The notes beneath the pieces were generated by a model. That model did no database searches. It had not been told where the DNA came from and worked only from the letters and a program-made list of their open reading frames with translations. The position numbers and the translations under genes are program-made. Below are positions 1 to 8,281 of a stretch of DNA of 64,000 nucleotides, in pieces (position 1 is the first letter of the stretch; each line of letters opens with the position of its first letter). Source of the stretch: Woeseia sp034521225 (GTDB taxonomy: Bacteria; Pseudomonadota; Gammaproteobacteria; Steroidobacterales; Woeseiaceae); assembly GCA_034521225.1 (NCBI GenBank), contig JAXHMR010000025.1, forward strand, positions 128,426 through 192,425, written 5' to 3'.

Positions 1-839
1 TACGTGCCTACGATGATGCCGACAATCAGCGCCAGCGAAAATGATTCCACCGATTCGCCGCCCAGCACGTACAGCGCCGTCAAAACCAGCAGGGTAGTCA
101 AGCCGGTAACGATCGTGCGTGCCAGGACATCGTTCAGTGACGTGTTCATGGCACTCTCCGACGACGTACCGCGCAGCTTGATGAAGTTTTCGCGAATGCG
201 GTCGAATGCAACGACCGTGTCGTTCAGCGAGTAACCGACAACCGCCAGTATCGCCGCAACCACGGTGAGATCAAAGGGTAGCTGGAAAACCGAAAAAAAG
301 CCGATCGTTATGATGACGTCGTGGATCAGCGCCGCGACGGCACCGGCGGCAAATTTCCACTGGAACCGCAACATGACGTAGCCGAAGATCATCAGCAGCG
401 CAAACAGCATTGCGAGCCCGCCCTGCTCCGTCAGTTCTTCGCCCACCTGCGGCCCCACGAACTCGACACGCCGCAACTCGACGTTGGGTTCGTCGGCTGC
501 CAGTGCATTGCGCAACTGGTCGCGAATGGCGTTCGGATTCCCGTCCTGTGGCGGCAGTCGCACCATGACATCGGTAGCCGCACCGAACCGCTGCACCTGG
601 ACTTCCTCGAACCCCTCGGCAGCCAGCACTTCGCGAATGCGGTCGAGATTCGCCGCTTGCGGATAGCCCACTTCCAGCAGCACGCCACCGGTGAAATCGA
701 TACCGAGGTCGAGGCCGCGCGTGGCGAATGATGCGAAGGAAATTGCGATGGCTACGATTGAAATGACAACTGCAATGCGGCGGCGCATCGGACTCAGGAA
801 GTCGATGCTCGTGTGATCCTTGACCAGCTTGAACGTCAT
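1..839 (-). CDS. secF: SecF, protein translocase subunit (partial, C-terminus outside window)
   Basis: SecF pairs with SecD in the inner membrane and uses the proton-motive force to help release proteins exported by SecYEG. Reading the minus strand from the ATG at 837-839 gives about 279 residues. An N-terminal membrane helix (RRIAVVISIVAIAISF) is followed by the family signature LGIDFTGG, a periplasmic domain, then further helices with VVGYSLNDTVVAFDRIREN, typical of the SecF RND-like core. The family is usually 310-320 residues, so the last 30-40 are missing at the window edge. It lies 9 bp after secD as the last gene of the queA-tgt-yajC-secD-secF run and is probably co-transcribed with it. 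Confidence 0.96.
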   Translation of the reverse strand, partial: MTFKLVKDHTSIDFLSPMRRRIAVVISIVAIAISFASFATRGLDLGIDFTGGVLLEVGYPQAANLDRIREVLAAEGFEEVQVQRFGAATDVMVRLPPQDGNPNAIRDQLRNALAADEPNVELRRVEFVGPQVGEELTEQGGLAMLFALLMIFGYVMLRFQWKFAAGAVAALIHDVIITIGFFSVFQLPFDLTVVAAILAVVGYSLNDTVVAFDRIRENFIKLRGTSSESAMNTSLNDVLARTIVTGLTTLLVLTALYVLGGESVESFSLALIVGIIVGT

Positions 840-848
840 GCAGCGATC

Positions 849-2662
849 CTATATTGGCAGGCTGGCCGGCTTGCGGCCGCCGAATACCAAATTGACAATA
901 GTGCGTGTACCGACGATCGCCGTGAACATCGACGTCACGATACCGAGTGACAGAGTGATGGCGAAGCCCTTTATCGGGCCGGTACCGAAGGCGAACAGCA
1001 CGATCGCGGCGATCAGTGTGGTGATATTGGCGTCGGCAATGGATGACAATGCTTTTTCGTAACCGGCATTGATACTGCCTTGCGGTGAATTGCCATTGAC
1101 CAGTTCTTCGCGGATGCGCTCGAAGATCAGCACGTTCGCGTCAACCGCCATACCGACGGTCAGAACGATGCCCGCGATTCCAGGAGGGTCAACGACGCCT
1201 GCAACAGCGACAGCAACGCAACGATCAGTACGAGGTTGGCGAACAGCGCGACGTTGGCGATCAGTCCGAAGCCGCGGTAATAGATTGCCATGAATACGAC
1301 GACAGCCAGGAAACCGATCTGCACGGCGCTGAAGCCGCGATCGATATTGTCCTGACCCAGGCTCGGGCCGATCGTGCGTTCCTCCACCTTGTATACCGGC
1401 GCCGCGAGTGCACCGGCACGCAGCAGCAGCGCGAGGTCCCGGGCCTCGACCGGCGTCAGGCCGGTCATCTGGAACCGGTTCTTGAAGATGCCGCGTATCG
1501 TCGCCGTGTTTATGATTTCCTCGGTTTTGACCGTGCGGTAATCGAGCGTGCCGTCGTCCCTCTCCACGGTCTCGCGCCGAGACTCAATAAACACAGTTGA
1601 CATCGGCTGGTTCAGGTTGGCGCGCGTCGTCGCAAGCATCGACTCGCCGCCGGCGGCGTCAAGCGTGATAAACACGGCCGGCTGACCTTCGCTGAAGCCG
1701 GATTCGGCATCGATAATCTGGTCGCCGGATGCGATAACGTCGCGCTGCAGGATCTGCGCCGGTTCGCCGCCGCGACCGGTGTACCGGCGTGAGCCCGGCG
1801 TCTCGCCGGACGTATCCACGAGCCGGAATTCGAGTGTCGCGGTCGCCGTCAGGATATCGTCAAGCCGGTTGGGATCCTGCACGCCGGGAAGCTGCACGAC
1901 GATGCGGTCGACACCCTGCCGTTGCACGAGGGGCTCGGAGACGCCCAGCTGGTTGACGCGATTCCTGAGTGTCGTGATGTTCTGTTCGACGGCAAAGTCC
2001 TGGCGATCCTGGATCTGCTGCTCGCTCATGCGCACGCGAAACGTACGGCTGTCGCTGCCGTCGAGGATCAGCACGTCGGGATCGGCTGCGCTCACCAACT
2101 CGCGCGCCTGCTCTGCGTCTTCATCGCTAGTCAGCCGGACGGTTATCGTGCTGCCGCTCAAGTCAACGCGGTTGCGAATACCTTCATCGCGCAGGATCTT
2201 GCTGAAATTCTGCTCGTACAGCGCAAGTCGCGATTCGATGGCGGTTTCCATGTCGACTTCGAGCAGGAAGTACACGCCGCCGCGCAGGTCCAGGCCCAGG
2301 CTCATCGGCCGCAGCCCGATGTTGCGCAGCCAGGCCGGCAGATCCGGCGTCAGCGTAAGCGCGACACCGGCTTCGTTTGCGAGGCGCTCTCGCAAGTCCT
2401 CACCCGCCGCCTGCTGCGCTGCAACTGTATCGAAGCGCAGGACAACGCGGCCGTCCTCGATATACACGGCTTCCGGGTTAAACCCTTCGGCCTCAACCAG
2501 GGCAGCGACTTCGTTGGCGCGTGACTCGTCGTACTCCTTGCCGTCGAGCGCCGCAATCTGCACGGCAGGCACACTGCCGTAAATATTCGGCAGCGCCAGC
2601 ACGCACCCGGTCACCAGAATCGCGAGCACGAACAGGTTTAGCCACAACGGATATCGATTCAT
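849..2662 (-). CDS. secD: SecD, protein translocase subunit, with an apparent 1-nt frameshift
   Basis: SecD is the large partner of SecF. The start at 2662 (MNRYPLWLNLF) opens with a membrane helix; LGLDLRGGVYFLLEVD is the SecD signature, and the long periplasmic P1 region follows. The reading frame breaks near 1180-1188. Upstream it runs QASLTL and then leaves frame; downstream the frame resumes as MAVDANVLIFERIREEL, the conserved SecD membrane segment. Restoring one C in the run at 1186-1188 would give the expected LTLPGIAG sequence. The span is 1814 nt, one short of 605 codons, matching a single-base deletion and a normal 604-residue protein. SecD is rarely dispensable, so sequencing error is the simplest explanation; a real lesion is possible. 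Confidence 0.93.
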
Positions 2663-2675
2663 CGGAACGGCGACT

Positions 2676-2999
2676 TCAGGCGGCGTCGATCGTGCCTTTG
2701 GGCACGACCGCGGACACCGTGGACTTCTGGATCTTGATTTCGACGTTGTCGGCGATCGAGAGCGTAGCGTAATGATCCGAGACAGCAGTGACCTTGCCAA
2801 GAATGCCGCCGGCGGTCAGCACTTCGTCACCCACGGACAATGCATTGACCAGCGCGGTATGTGCCTTCTGCCGCTTCTGCTGCGGGCGGATCAGGAGAAA
2901 ATAGAAAGCGCCGAAAATAATCAGCATCGGCAGCAGGAAGCTGAACGGGTCGCCTTGCTGCGCAGTCTGCGCATGAGCTGCGGAAATCAGAAAATCCAT
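2676..2999 (-). CDS. yajC: YajC, Sec translocon accessory subunit
   Basis: YajC is a small inner-membrane protein that joins SecDF in the holo-translocon. The 107-residue product begins MDFLISAAHAQ, has one hydrophobic helix (FLLPMLIIFGAFYFLLI) and then the family signature RPQQKRQK, followed by a small cytoplasmic domain with GDEVLTAGGILGKV. A longer reading frame continues upstream to 3044, but the start at 2999 matches the usual family N-terminus. It sits 13 bp upstream of secD and about 100 bp after tgt, in the standard order. Confidence 0.96.
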   Translation of the reverse strand: MDFLISAAHAQTAQQGDPFSFLLPMLIIFGAFYFLLIRPQQKRQKAHTALVNALSVGDEVLTAGGILGKVTAVSDHYATLSIADNVEIKIQKSTVSAVVPKGTIDAA

Positions 3000-3101
3000 G
3001 ATGTTTTTGTCTTCAGGTAAGGGCCGGCTTGCGGCCATGCTCAAAAAATTTGCGCGCCATTATGGCATATGGACTTTGGTGTGGGGGCGATATCCGGCGA
3101 T

Positions 3102-4253
3102 TCAAGACGCCGCGGACGATGCCGGACGCGCCGTATTGTTACGATAGACGGCCCGGATTTGTGCGACGGTCGCCTCCAGCGTGCCACGGGTTATGGCGTC
3201 GCGCAGCATGGCCATCAGGGCCTGATAGTAGTGCAGATTGTGTATGGTCCCAAGCCGTGGACCCAGCATTTCGCCGCATTTCTCGAGGTGCCGCAGGTAA
3301 GCCAGGCTGTAGTTCCGGCAGGTATAGCAGTCACAGTCCGGGTCGAGTGGCCCTGTGTCATCGGTATAACGTGCGTTGCGAATTTTCACGACGCCGCGGG
3401 ATGTAAAGAGGTGCCCGGTGCGCGCGTGGCGCGTCGGCATGACGCAATCGAACATGTCGATGCCAAGGGCGACCGCTTCGGCGATATCGAGCGGCGTGCC
3501 GACGCCCATCAGGTAACGCGGCCGGTCGGCCGGCAGCCGTGGTTGCAATGCCTCGAGCACCGCCAGCCGCTCGGCTTCCGTCTCGCCGACAGCCAGGCCG
3601 CCGACGGCATAGCCGTCAAAACCAATCGCCTGCAGTCCGGAAAGCGACGCCTCGCGCAAGTCGTCGTATACGCCCCCCTGGACTATGCCGAACAGTGCTT
3701 CGCCACGCGCAGGCGTCGCCGACCTCAACTCATCGAATCGGCCGCGGCTGCGCGCGGCCCACGCCAGCGACAGTTCCATTGATTCCCGGGCTACCTCGCG
3801 CGTCGCCGGATACGGCGTGCACTCATCAAAGATCATCGCAACGTCCGCATTCAGGTCATGCTGGACCTCCATGGATTTTTCCGGTGACAGGAACACGTCG
3901 GCACCGTCCACCGGTGAGCGAAATCGCACGCCCTCGTTACTCAGCTTGCGCATTGCCGCCAGCGAAAACACCTGGAAGCCGCCGGAGTCCGTCAGTATCG
4001 GCCCATCCCAGTGCATGAACTCGTGCAACCCGCCGTGCTTGCGGACGATGGCTGTCCCGGGCCGCAGCATCAGGTGAAAGGTATTGCCAAGCAGGATGTC
4101 TGCGCCGCTCGTCCGCACTTCCTCCGGCGTCACACTTTTGACACTGCCATACGTGCCCACGGGCATGAATGCCGGTGTCTTCACTTCGCCGCGGCGAAAT
4201 GTCAGGTGCCCGCAACGGGCCGCGCCGCAAGTCGTGCTGATGGTGAAGTTCAC
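3102..4253 (-). CDS. tgt: Queuine/preQ1 tRNA-ribosyltransferase
   Basis: Tgt exchanges guanine-34 for preQ1 in tRNAs with GUN anticodons (Asp, Asn, His, Tyr), the first tRNA-level step of queuosine synthesis. The 383-residue product has the normal family length. Visible motifs include DSGGFQVFSL at the base-binding site, GGLAVGE, and the C-terminal zinc site (CDCYTCRNYS with a downstream H in TIHNLHYY). Its ATG overlaps the queA stop by four bases (ATGA, 4250-4253), indicating translational coupling. The remaining queuosine supply gene here is the transporter gene yhhQ at 37195. Confidence 0.97.
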   Translation of the reverse strand: MNFTISTTCGAARCGHLTFRRGEVKTPAFMPVGTYGSVKSVTPEEVRTSGADILLGNTFHLMLRPGTAIVRKHGGLHEFMHWDGPILTDSGGFQVFSLAAMRKLSNEGVRFRSPVDGADVFLSPEKSMEVQHDLNADVAMIFDECTPYPATREVARESMELSLAWAARSRGRFDELRSATPARGEALFGIVQGGVYDDLREASLSGLQAIGFDGYAVGGLAVGETEAERLAVLEALQPRLPADRPRYLMGVGTPLDIAEAVALGIDMFDCVMPTRHARTGHLFTSRGVVKIRNARYTDDTGPLDPDCDCYTCRNYSLAYLRHLEKCGEMLGPRLGTIHNLHYYQALMAMLRDAITRGTLEATVAQIRAVYRNNTARPASSAAS

Positions 4254-5287
4254 GCCGTTTGGCCCCGTGCAGAAATGAACATTGCGTCACCATAGCTGAA
4301 AAACCGGTAACGTTCGGCGACGGCATGCCGGTAGGCGCGCAACATGCACTCCCGGCCCGCGAATGCCGATACGAGGATCAACAGCGACGACTGCGGCAGG
4401 TGAAAGTTCGTCAGCATTGCGTCAACCTGCTGGAATTCGTAACCGGGCCGAATAAACAAATCGGTTTCACCCTCGCAGGCTGTCAGCACGCCATCGACTG
4501 ACGAGGCTTCGAGCACGCGCACTGACGTCGTACCGACGGCGATCACCCGGCCGCCGCTGTCTCTTGCAGCACGAACCTTGTCGCAGACGTCTTCGCCCAC
4601 CACGATGCGCTCCCGGTGCAGGCGGTTGGCATCGACATCCGCATCTCGCAGCGACTGGAACGTCCCTGCTCCGACGTGCAGTGTGACAAAAGCCTGTTGT
4701 ACGCCACGCGCTGTTAATTCGGCCAGCATCGCTGCATCAAAGTGCAATCCGGCCGTTGGTGCGGCGACGGCTCCGGGCGTTCGGGCATACACGGTCTGGT
4801 AGCGTTCCTCATCACCTTTGTCCGCCTCGCGCTCAAGATACGGCGGCAGCGGTATTTCACCGAATTGCTCGAGGAACGCAAGCACCGGCCGGTCAAAATC
4901 GACACAGAACAGTTCGCCGTCGCGGCCCGTGACCTGCCCCTCACACCCGCCGGCCAACTCGAGGATCGTGCCCGCCCGCGGCGTTTTGCTCGCACGGATA
5001 TGTGCCAGCGCCACCGTCTCAGTCACCAGGCGCTCGATCAGTAATTCGACACGGCCGCCACTGGACTTGCGGCCGAGCAAGCGCGCCTTGATGACCCGCG
5101 TGTCGTTGAACACGAGCAGGTCACCGTCTTGCAGCAGATCCGGAAATTCAGCAAAGCCGCGATCGTGAAGCCCATTGCCGGTACGGCGCGGATCGACCTC
5201 CAGCAACCGGCTCGCACGGCGTTCACTCGCCGGGTATTTCGCTACCAGGTCATCGGGAAGCTCAAAATCGAAGTCGGCAAGTTGCAT
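4250..5287 (-). CDS. queA: S-adenosylmethionine:tRNA ribosyltransferase-isomerase
   Basis: QueA transfers and isomerises the ribosyl part of SAM onto preQ1-tRNA to make epoxyqueuosine. The start at 5287 gives MQLADFDFELPDDLVAKYP, the family N-terminus; an upstream in-frame ATG at 5320 would add 11 non-conserved residues. The protein is 345 residues, the normal length, with YPASERRASRLL near the N-terminus and PTAGLHFDAAML in the second half. It is the first gene of the queA-tgt-yajC-secD-secF run. Just upstream, on the other side of its start, lies the family D hairpin at 5351-5445. Confidence 0.97.
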   Translation of the reverse strand: MQLADFDFELPDDLVAKYPASERRASRLLEVDPRRTGNGLHDRGFAEFPDLLQDGDLLVFNDTRVIKARLLGRKSSGGRVELLIERLVTETVALAHIRASKTPRAGTILELAGGCEGQVTGRDGELFCVDFDRPVLAFLEQFGEIPLPPYLEREADKGDEERYQTVYARTPGAVAAPTAGLHFDAAMLAELTARGVQQAFVTLHVGAGTFQSLRDADVDANRLHRERIVVGEDVCDKVRAARDSGGRVIAVGTTSVRVLEASSVDGVLTACEGETDLFIRPGYEFQQVDAMLTNFHLPQSSLLILVSAFAGRECMLRAYRHAVAERYRFFSYGDAMFISARGQTA

Positions 5288-5350
5288 GGGCGCGAATAGT
5301 AGCAGAGCGCCCGCTGGCAACCTGTCGGACCATCTAACGGACTGTGAGGA

Positions 5351-5445
5351 GCACCGGTATCCCCTGCGGGGGGTCCTTTGGGGGAAATAAAGCGGACCGG
5401 CAGGGAGCCATTCCCCAAAGGACCCCCCGCAGGGGATACCGGTGC
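5351..5445. repeat. Family D hairpin repeat, copy 1 (33-bp perfect arms)
   Basis: Bases 5351-5383 are the exact reverse complement of 5413-5445 (33 of 33), around a 29-base spacer containing AAATAAAGCGGACCGG. The arm begins GCACCGGTATCCCCTGCGGG. A related copy with a nearly identical spacer lies at 34416-34508 and a short copy at 47905-47940. It follows the PDZ-protein gene directly (stop 5450-5452), so its transcript could fold into a very stable 3' hairpin, though there is no U-tract typical of an intrinsic terminator. Confidence 0.9.
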
Positions 5446-5449
5446 GGAC

Positions 5450-6544
5450 TTAAAAGTAGCCCAAGCCCGGATCCGTCTCCGAAGGCATTCGGCGAGCAAT
5501 CACTCCGCGCCGGAGACCACGGCGGGGGGCGCCCCGCAACCGGACGACCGGCGCTGCGCGGGCGGTGTCAGCGGGGGCGAAGGATGGCCATGCGCTTTGC
5601 CGGTTGTCCGGTATCTCGATATCAAGGGTCTGGGTGCGCTTGTCCCGCACAATGTCGATCTCGAGCTTCTCACCAGCCTGGTACGACCCGAGTATGCGCA
5701 CGGCATGCGACACCGATGCCGGCGTACGGCCGTCAATTGCATGAATCACGTCACCGTCTTTCAGTTTCAGATTTTTATCAGTCGGTGCGCGCACCACCAG
5801 GAGCCCTTTGTCAGTACCGAAATACCGTCCGAGATCCTCCGTCAGCGTAACCATTTCCATGTCGCCCCAGCCGCCACCGCCGAGCCGGAATACGAACTCG
5901 TTGATGCCAGGCAGCACGGGCGCCCGCGGGGCACCCGGCGCCATTGGTGCGTGCGGCCGGCCGCCCGGCCCGCGAACATCGATTGTGTGCCTGACATCTG
6001 CCTGCGGCTTAAGCGACAGCGTCGCCTCGCGGCCGTCGCGCAGATACTCGATATCCAGCGTATCGCCGACCTCAACGCCTGCCATAAAATCCAGTAGCTT
6101 CCGGTTTGACGCAGCGCTGCTGTCAGCACTCAGCGACTCTTCGTTTATCGACGTTATGATGTCACCGGCGCGCAGACCAGCCTCCGCTGCGGCACCGCCC
6201 GGCGTAATACCGTTTATCCGAACGCCTTCCGACGCTCCATCGCCGGTTTCACCGTCAATCGTGACGCCAAGCAGCGGGCGGTTGCTCATTTCCAAACTGA
6301 AATGTTGCGATACTATCGCCGGCAGATTGCGCGAACTCAGTTCGGCAATGCGCTGTGCGGCTTCTTCAAGACGCGCTTCAGCAGCTCGCATCGCCTGCTC
6401 GATATTTATTTCTTCACGTACTTCTTCACGCTCGCCGACGACACGGCGCTCGTCTGCCGATGCGTCGTCGTCGACCTGTGCGATCGCCGTACCGCTCATC
6501 GAGACCGCCAGCAACGCTAACCAAAATGCCTTTCCGTTGTTCAT
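5450..6544 (-). CDS. Secreted protein with two PDZ domains
   Basis: The 364-residue product starts MNNGKAFWLALLAVSMSGTA, a clear signal peptide. A charged helical segment rich in E and R (about 30-75) follows. Then comes PDZ domain 1 (about 95-180: RPLLGVTIDG, GGAAAEAGLRAGDIITSING-like) and PDZ domain 2 (about 240-315: GLLVVRAPTD, LKDGDVIHAIDGR). There is no protease catalytic triad, so this is not a DegS/DegP enzyme but probably a periplasmic peptide-binding protein. It is third in a minus-strand run after an ECF sigma gene and a probable anti-sigma gene. I infer a part in envelope-stress sensing or output. The arginine-rich C-terminus stops next to the family D hairpin. Confidence 0.85.
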   Translation of the reverse strand: MNNGKAFWLALLAVSMSGTAIAQVDDDASADERRVVGEREEVREEINIEQAMRAAEARLEEAAQRIAELSSRNLPAIVSQHFSLEMSNRPLLGVTIDGETGDGASEGVRINGITPGGAAAEAGLRAGDIITSINEESLSADSSAASNRKLLDFMAGVEVGDTLDIEYLRDGREATLSLKPQADVRHTIDVRGPGGRPHAPMAPGAPRAPVLPGINEFVFRLGGGGWGDMEMVTLTEDLGRYFGTDKGLLVVRAPTDKNLKLKDGDVIHAIDGRTPASVSHAVRILGSYQAGEKLEIDIVRDKRTQTLDIEIPDNRQSAWPSFAPADTARAAPVVRLRGAPRRGLRRGVIARRMPSETDPGLGYF

Positions 6545-6612
6545 GTAACGCTCCTGCGTCCGTTCGACGCGTCCCGGCCTTGCGGCCGCCAAATTTGATT
6601 TGTGCCCGCCGT

Positions 6613-7206
6613 TCAAAACGACGTGCGCCTTGCATGTGCGTAACGCACCTGCATCAATGAATTCATCAACCGCACGCGCTCACGCCAGAAGGTCTCCTGC
6701 TGTGCCACCGTCAGGTCGGCACCGGGATCATTCAATGTGTAGTCGATCGCGGCGACCCGGTCCTGCAGTTCGCTGATTGTCGCCGCCGTCGATGCGCGCA
6801 TGACGCCGCGCTCCTCCGGCAAGGCACGCAAGTGCCGTTCGAGCCATTGCGACTGCACCATCAGTGCATCGAGACTGCGGGTTGTTGTGCTCTCCATAAC
6901 GGCCGGTTCCGTCGGAAACGGGCCGTCAGTCAGCGGCTGCGCGTCGAACCAGGGCAGCTGCAATACAGACAGTGTCACCGCAGCGGCAAGACCAGCACCG
7001 GCCAGCCAGCGTGCCCCGCCCCACCGCGGCCGTTGACGCAACAGGCCTTCGGCATGCGCCTGCTCGGTAATGCGCTGCCAGACATCCCGCGGTGGCGGCG
7101 TGTCGGGAAGCGCGCGCAGACGCTGCTGCAACAGCTCCCGCTCCATAACACCAATACCGCTCGTCATACCGTCTTCCTTTTCACTTCCATCACTGTTCAT
7201 TGTCAT
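6613..7206 (-). CDS. Probable anti-sigma factor (single-pass membrane protein)
   Basis: The product is about 197 residues from the ATG at 7206 (MTMNSDGSEKEDG). It has a soluble N-terminal part (about 1-65), one hydrophobic segment at about 66-84 (ARWLAGAGLAAAVTLSVLQL), and an extracytoplasmic helical part with heptad-like Leu/Ala spacing. It carries no classical HxxxCxxC zinc motif. The call rests on topology and position: it begins 7 bp after the stop of the ECF sigma gene and is followed by a secreted PDZ protein. Longer in-frame starts exist upstream but would lie inside the sigma gene. Function is inferred, not recognised from a conserved family motif. Confidence 0.7.
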   Translation of the reverse strand: MTMNSDGSEKEDGMTSGIGVMERELLQQRLRALPDTPPPRDVWQRITEQAHAEGLLRQRPRWGGARWLAGAGLAAAVTLSVLQLPWFDAQPLTDGPFPTEPAVMESTTTRSLDALMVQSQWLERHLRALPEERGVMRASTAATISELQDRVAAIDYTLNDPGADLTVAQQETFWRERVRLMNSLMQVRYAHARRTSF

Positions 7207-7213
7207 CTCGTCG

Positions 7214-7762
7214 TCAGCAATGACCCGCCACCCTGTTGTCGAGGGCGCGATCGTCCGCGTTGCGTTCTGTTTCCGCTTCCAGCATGGGCCGCAAGCGCTG
7301 GTAGGCACGCGACAACTGGGATTTCGAAAAACTCTCTGATTTGCCGAGCATTCCGGCAATTTCCTTGTGCGTAAAACCCTCGACATCGTGTAGCCATACG
7401 ACCGCCCGGCTCACCGGCGGCAAACTCGCCAGCGCAGCATCAAGGTCCAGTGCCTCGTCCGGCGACGCCGACACACCATGGCCGTCATTACGCCCCGGCG
7501 TGACATCGTCCCATTCGTCATCGAGGCTCTGGCCGCGGCGGTACCATGCCGAACGCAGGAACATCAGCGCCTTGCTGACCGCAACCTGCCGGATCCACGT
7601 ACCCAGTTGTGCCTCACCTCGAAACGTATCGATGCTCCGCATCACCTCGACGAACGTGTCCTGCAGCAGGTCCTCGGCCTGCGCCGGCACCCGGGTGAAG
7701 CGCAGGCAGATCGAATACACCGGCGCGCTGAATGCCCGGTAGATAATCTCGTGCGCGCGCAC
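7214..7762 (-). CDS. RNA polymerase ECF-type sigma-70 factor
   Basis: A 182-residue ECF sigma factor. Region 2 is visible as YRAFSAPVYSICLRF, AEDLLQDTFVEVMRSID and TWIRQVAVSKALMFLR. Region 4 is visible as PPVSRAVVWLHDVEGFTHKEIAGML. The two are joined by a short acidic linker, the layout of the RpoE-like class. The only in-frame start is a GTG at 7760-7762; a stop codon lies eight codons upstream. It is the first gene of a sigma / anti-sigma / PDZ run and probably controls its own operon, as is usual for this family. The region upstream (7763-8194) holds a family C hairpin and the tRNA promoter. Confidence 0.92.
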   Translation of the reverse strand: MRAHEIIYRAFSAPVYSICLRFTRVPAQAEDLLQDTFVEVMRSIDTFRGEAQLGTWIRQVAVSKALMFLRSAWYRRGQSLDDEWDDVTPGRNDGHGVSASPDEALDLDAALASLPPVSRAVVWLHDVEGFTHKEIAGMLGKSESFSKSQLSRAYQRLRPMLEAETERNADDRALDNRVAGHC

Positions 7763-7909
7763 ATCACCGTGTGCCGGCGCGCCTGACTATTCCCGGATCG
7801 AGGGTGATATCGGTGAATTTGCTCATACGTGGATAGTAGATGCCCTGCAGCGCGAGATGGTCGCAGCGTTGGCTTTATCACGGATTATTTTGCGGCACGG
7901 ACCGTCTGT

Positions 7910-8081
7910 GGCAGGAGTCTGCGCGGTAGAAACGAATGAGGCGAGGGTGTCCCAATTCGAGTCCGGTTTTTCGATCGTCTGAGGAGCATAGTGGTGACTA
8001 TGTGACGAAGAGGATCGGAAAACCGGGCCGAAGTGGGGCAGCCGCAGCCCATTCGGCTTCTACCGCGCAGACTCCTGGCTG
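7910..8081. repeat. Family C palindromic element, complete copy
   Basis: The element starts GGCAGGAGTCTGCGCGGTAG and ends with its reverse complement (CTACCGCGCAGACTCCTGGC). Inner segments also pair imperfectly (CATAGTGGTGACTATG at the tip, CCGGTTTTTCGATC against GATCGGAAAACCGG), so the 172-bp unit can form one long hairpin. Fragments recur at 30172-30210 and 31086-31126 and, shorter, near 11321-11340 and 13522-13533. It has no open reading frame of its own; it looks like a small non-autonomous mobile or structural repeat. Confidence 0.85.
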
Positions 8082-8152
8082 GTGTGGTGGCGTTGGGAGG
8101 TCGCTACGCCCTGCGAGCTCGCGATGACGAGGTGGTGGCGTCATCGCGTGCG

Positions 8153-8182
8153 TTGCCGTGCCAAGCTCTGGCCCCGTATACT
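8153..8182 (+). promoter_or_regulatory. Sigma-70 type promoter of tRNA-Leu
   Basis: TTGCCG (8153-8158) and TATACT (8177-8182) are separated by 18 bases, and the tRNA begins 13 bases after the -10 hexamer. The sequence between the family C element and this promoter (about 8098-8150) contains a worn family B fragment. Confidence 0.75.
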
Positions 8183-8194
8183 GCGGCCTTTCGC

Positions 8195-8281
8195 GCCGGG
8201 GTGGCGGAACTGGTAGACGCGCCGGACTCAAAATCCGGTTCTGGCAACAGAGTGCGAGTTCGATTCTCGCTCCCGGCACCA
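8195..8281 (+). tRNA. tRNA-Leu (CAA)
   Basis: The acceptor stem GCCGGGG pairs with TCCCGGC, followed by discriminator A and an encoded CCA (8279-8281). The anticodon stem CCGGA/TCCGG encloses CTCAAAA, giving anticodon CAA. The long variable arm (TTCTGGCAACAGAG) and the GGTTCGA-like T loop (AGTTCGATTC) fit a class II leucine tRNA. It is 87 bases long including CCA and ends one base before the NUDIX reading frame. Confidence 0.96.
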
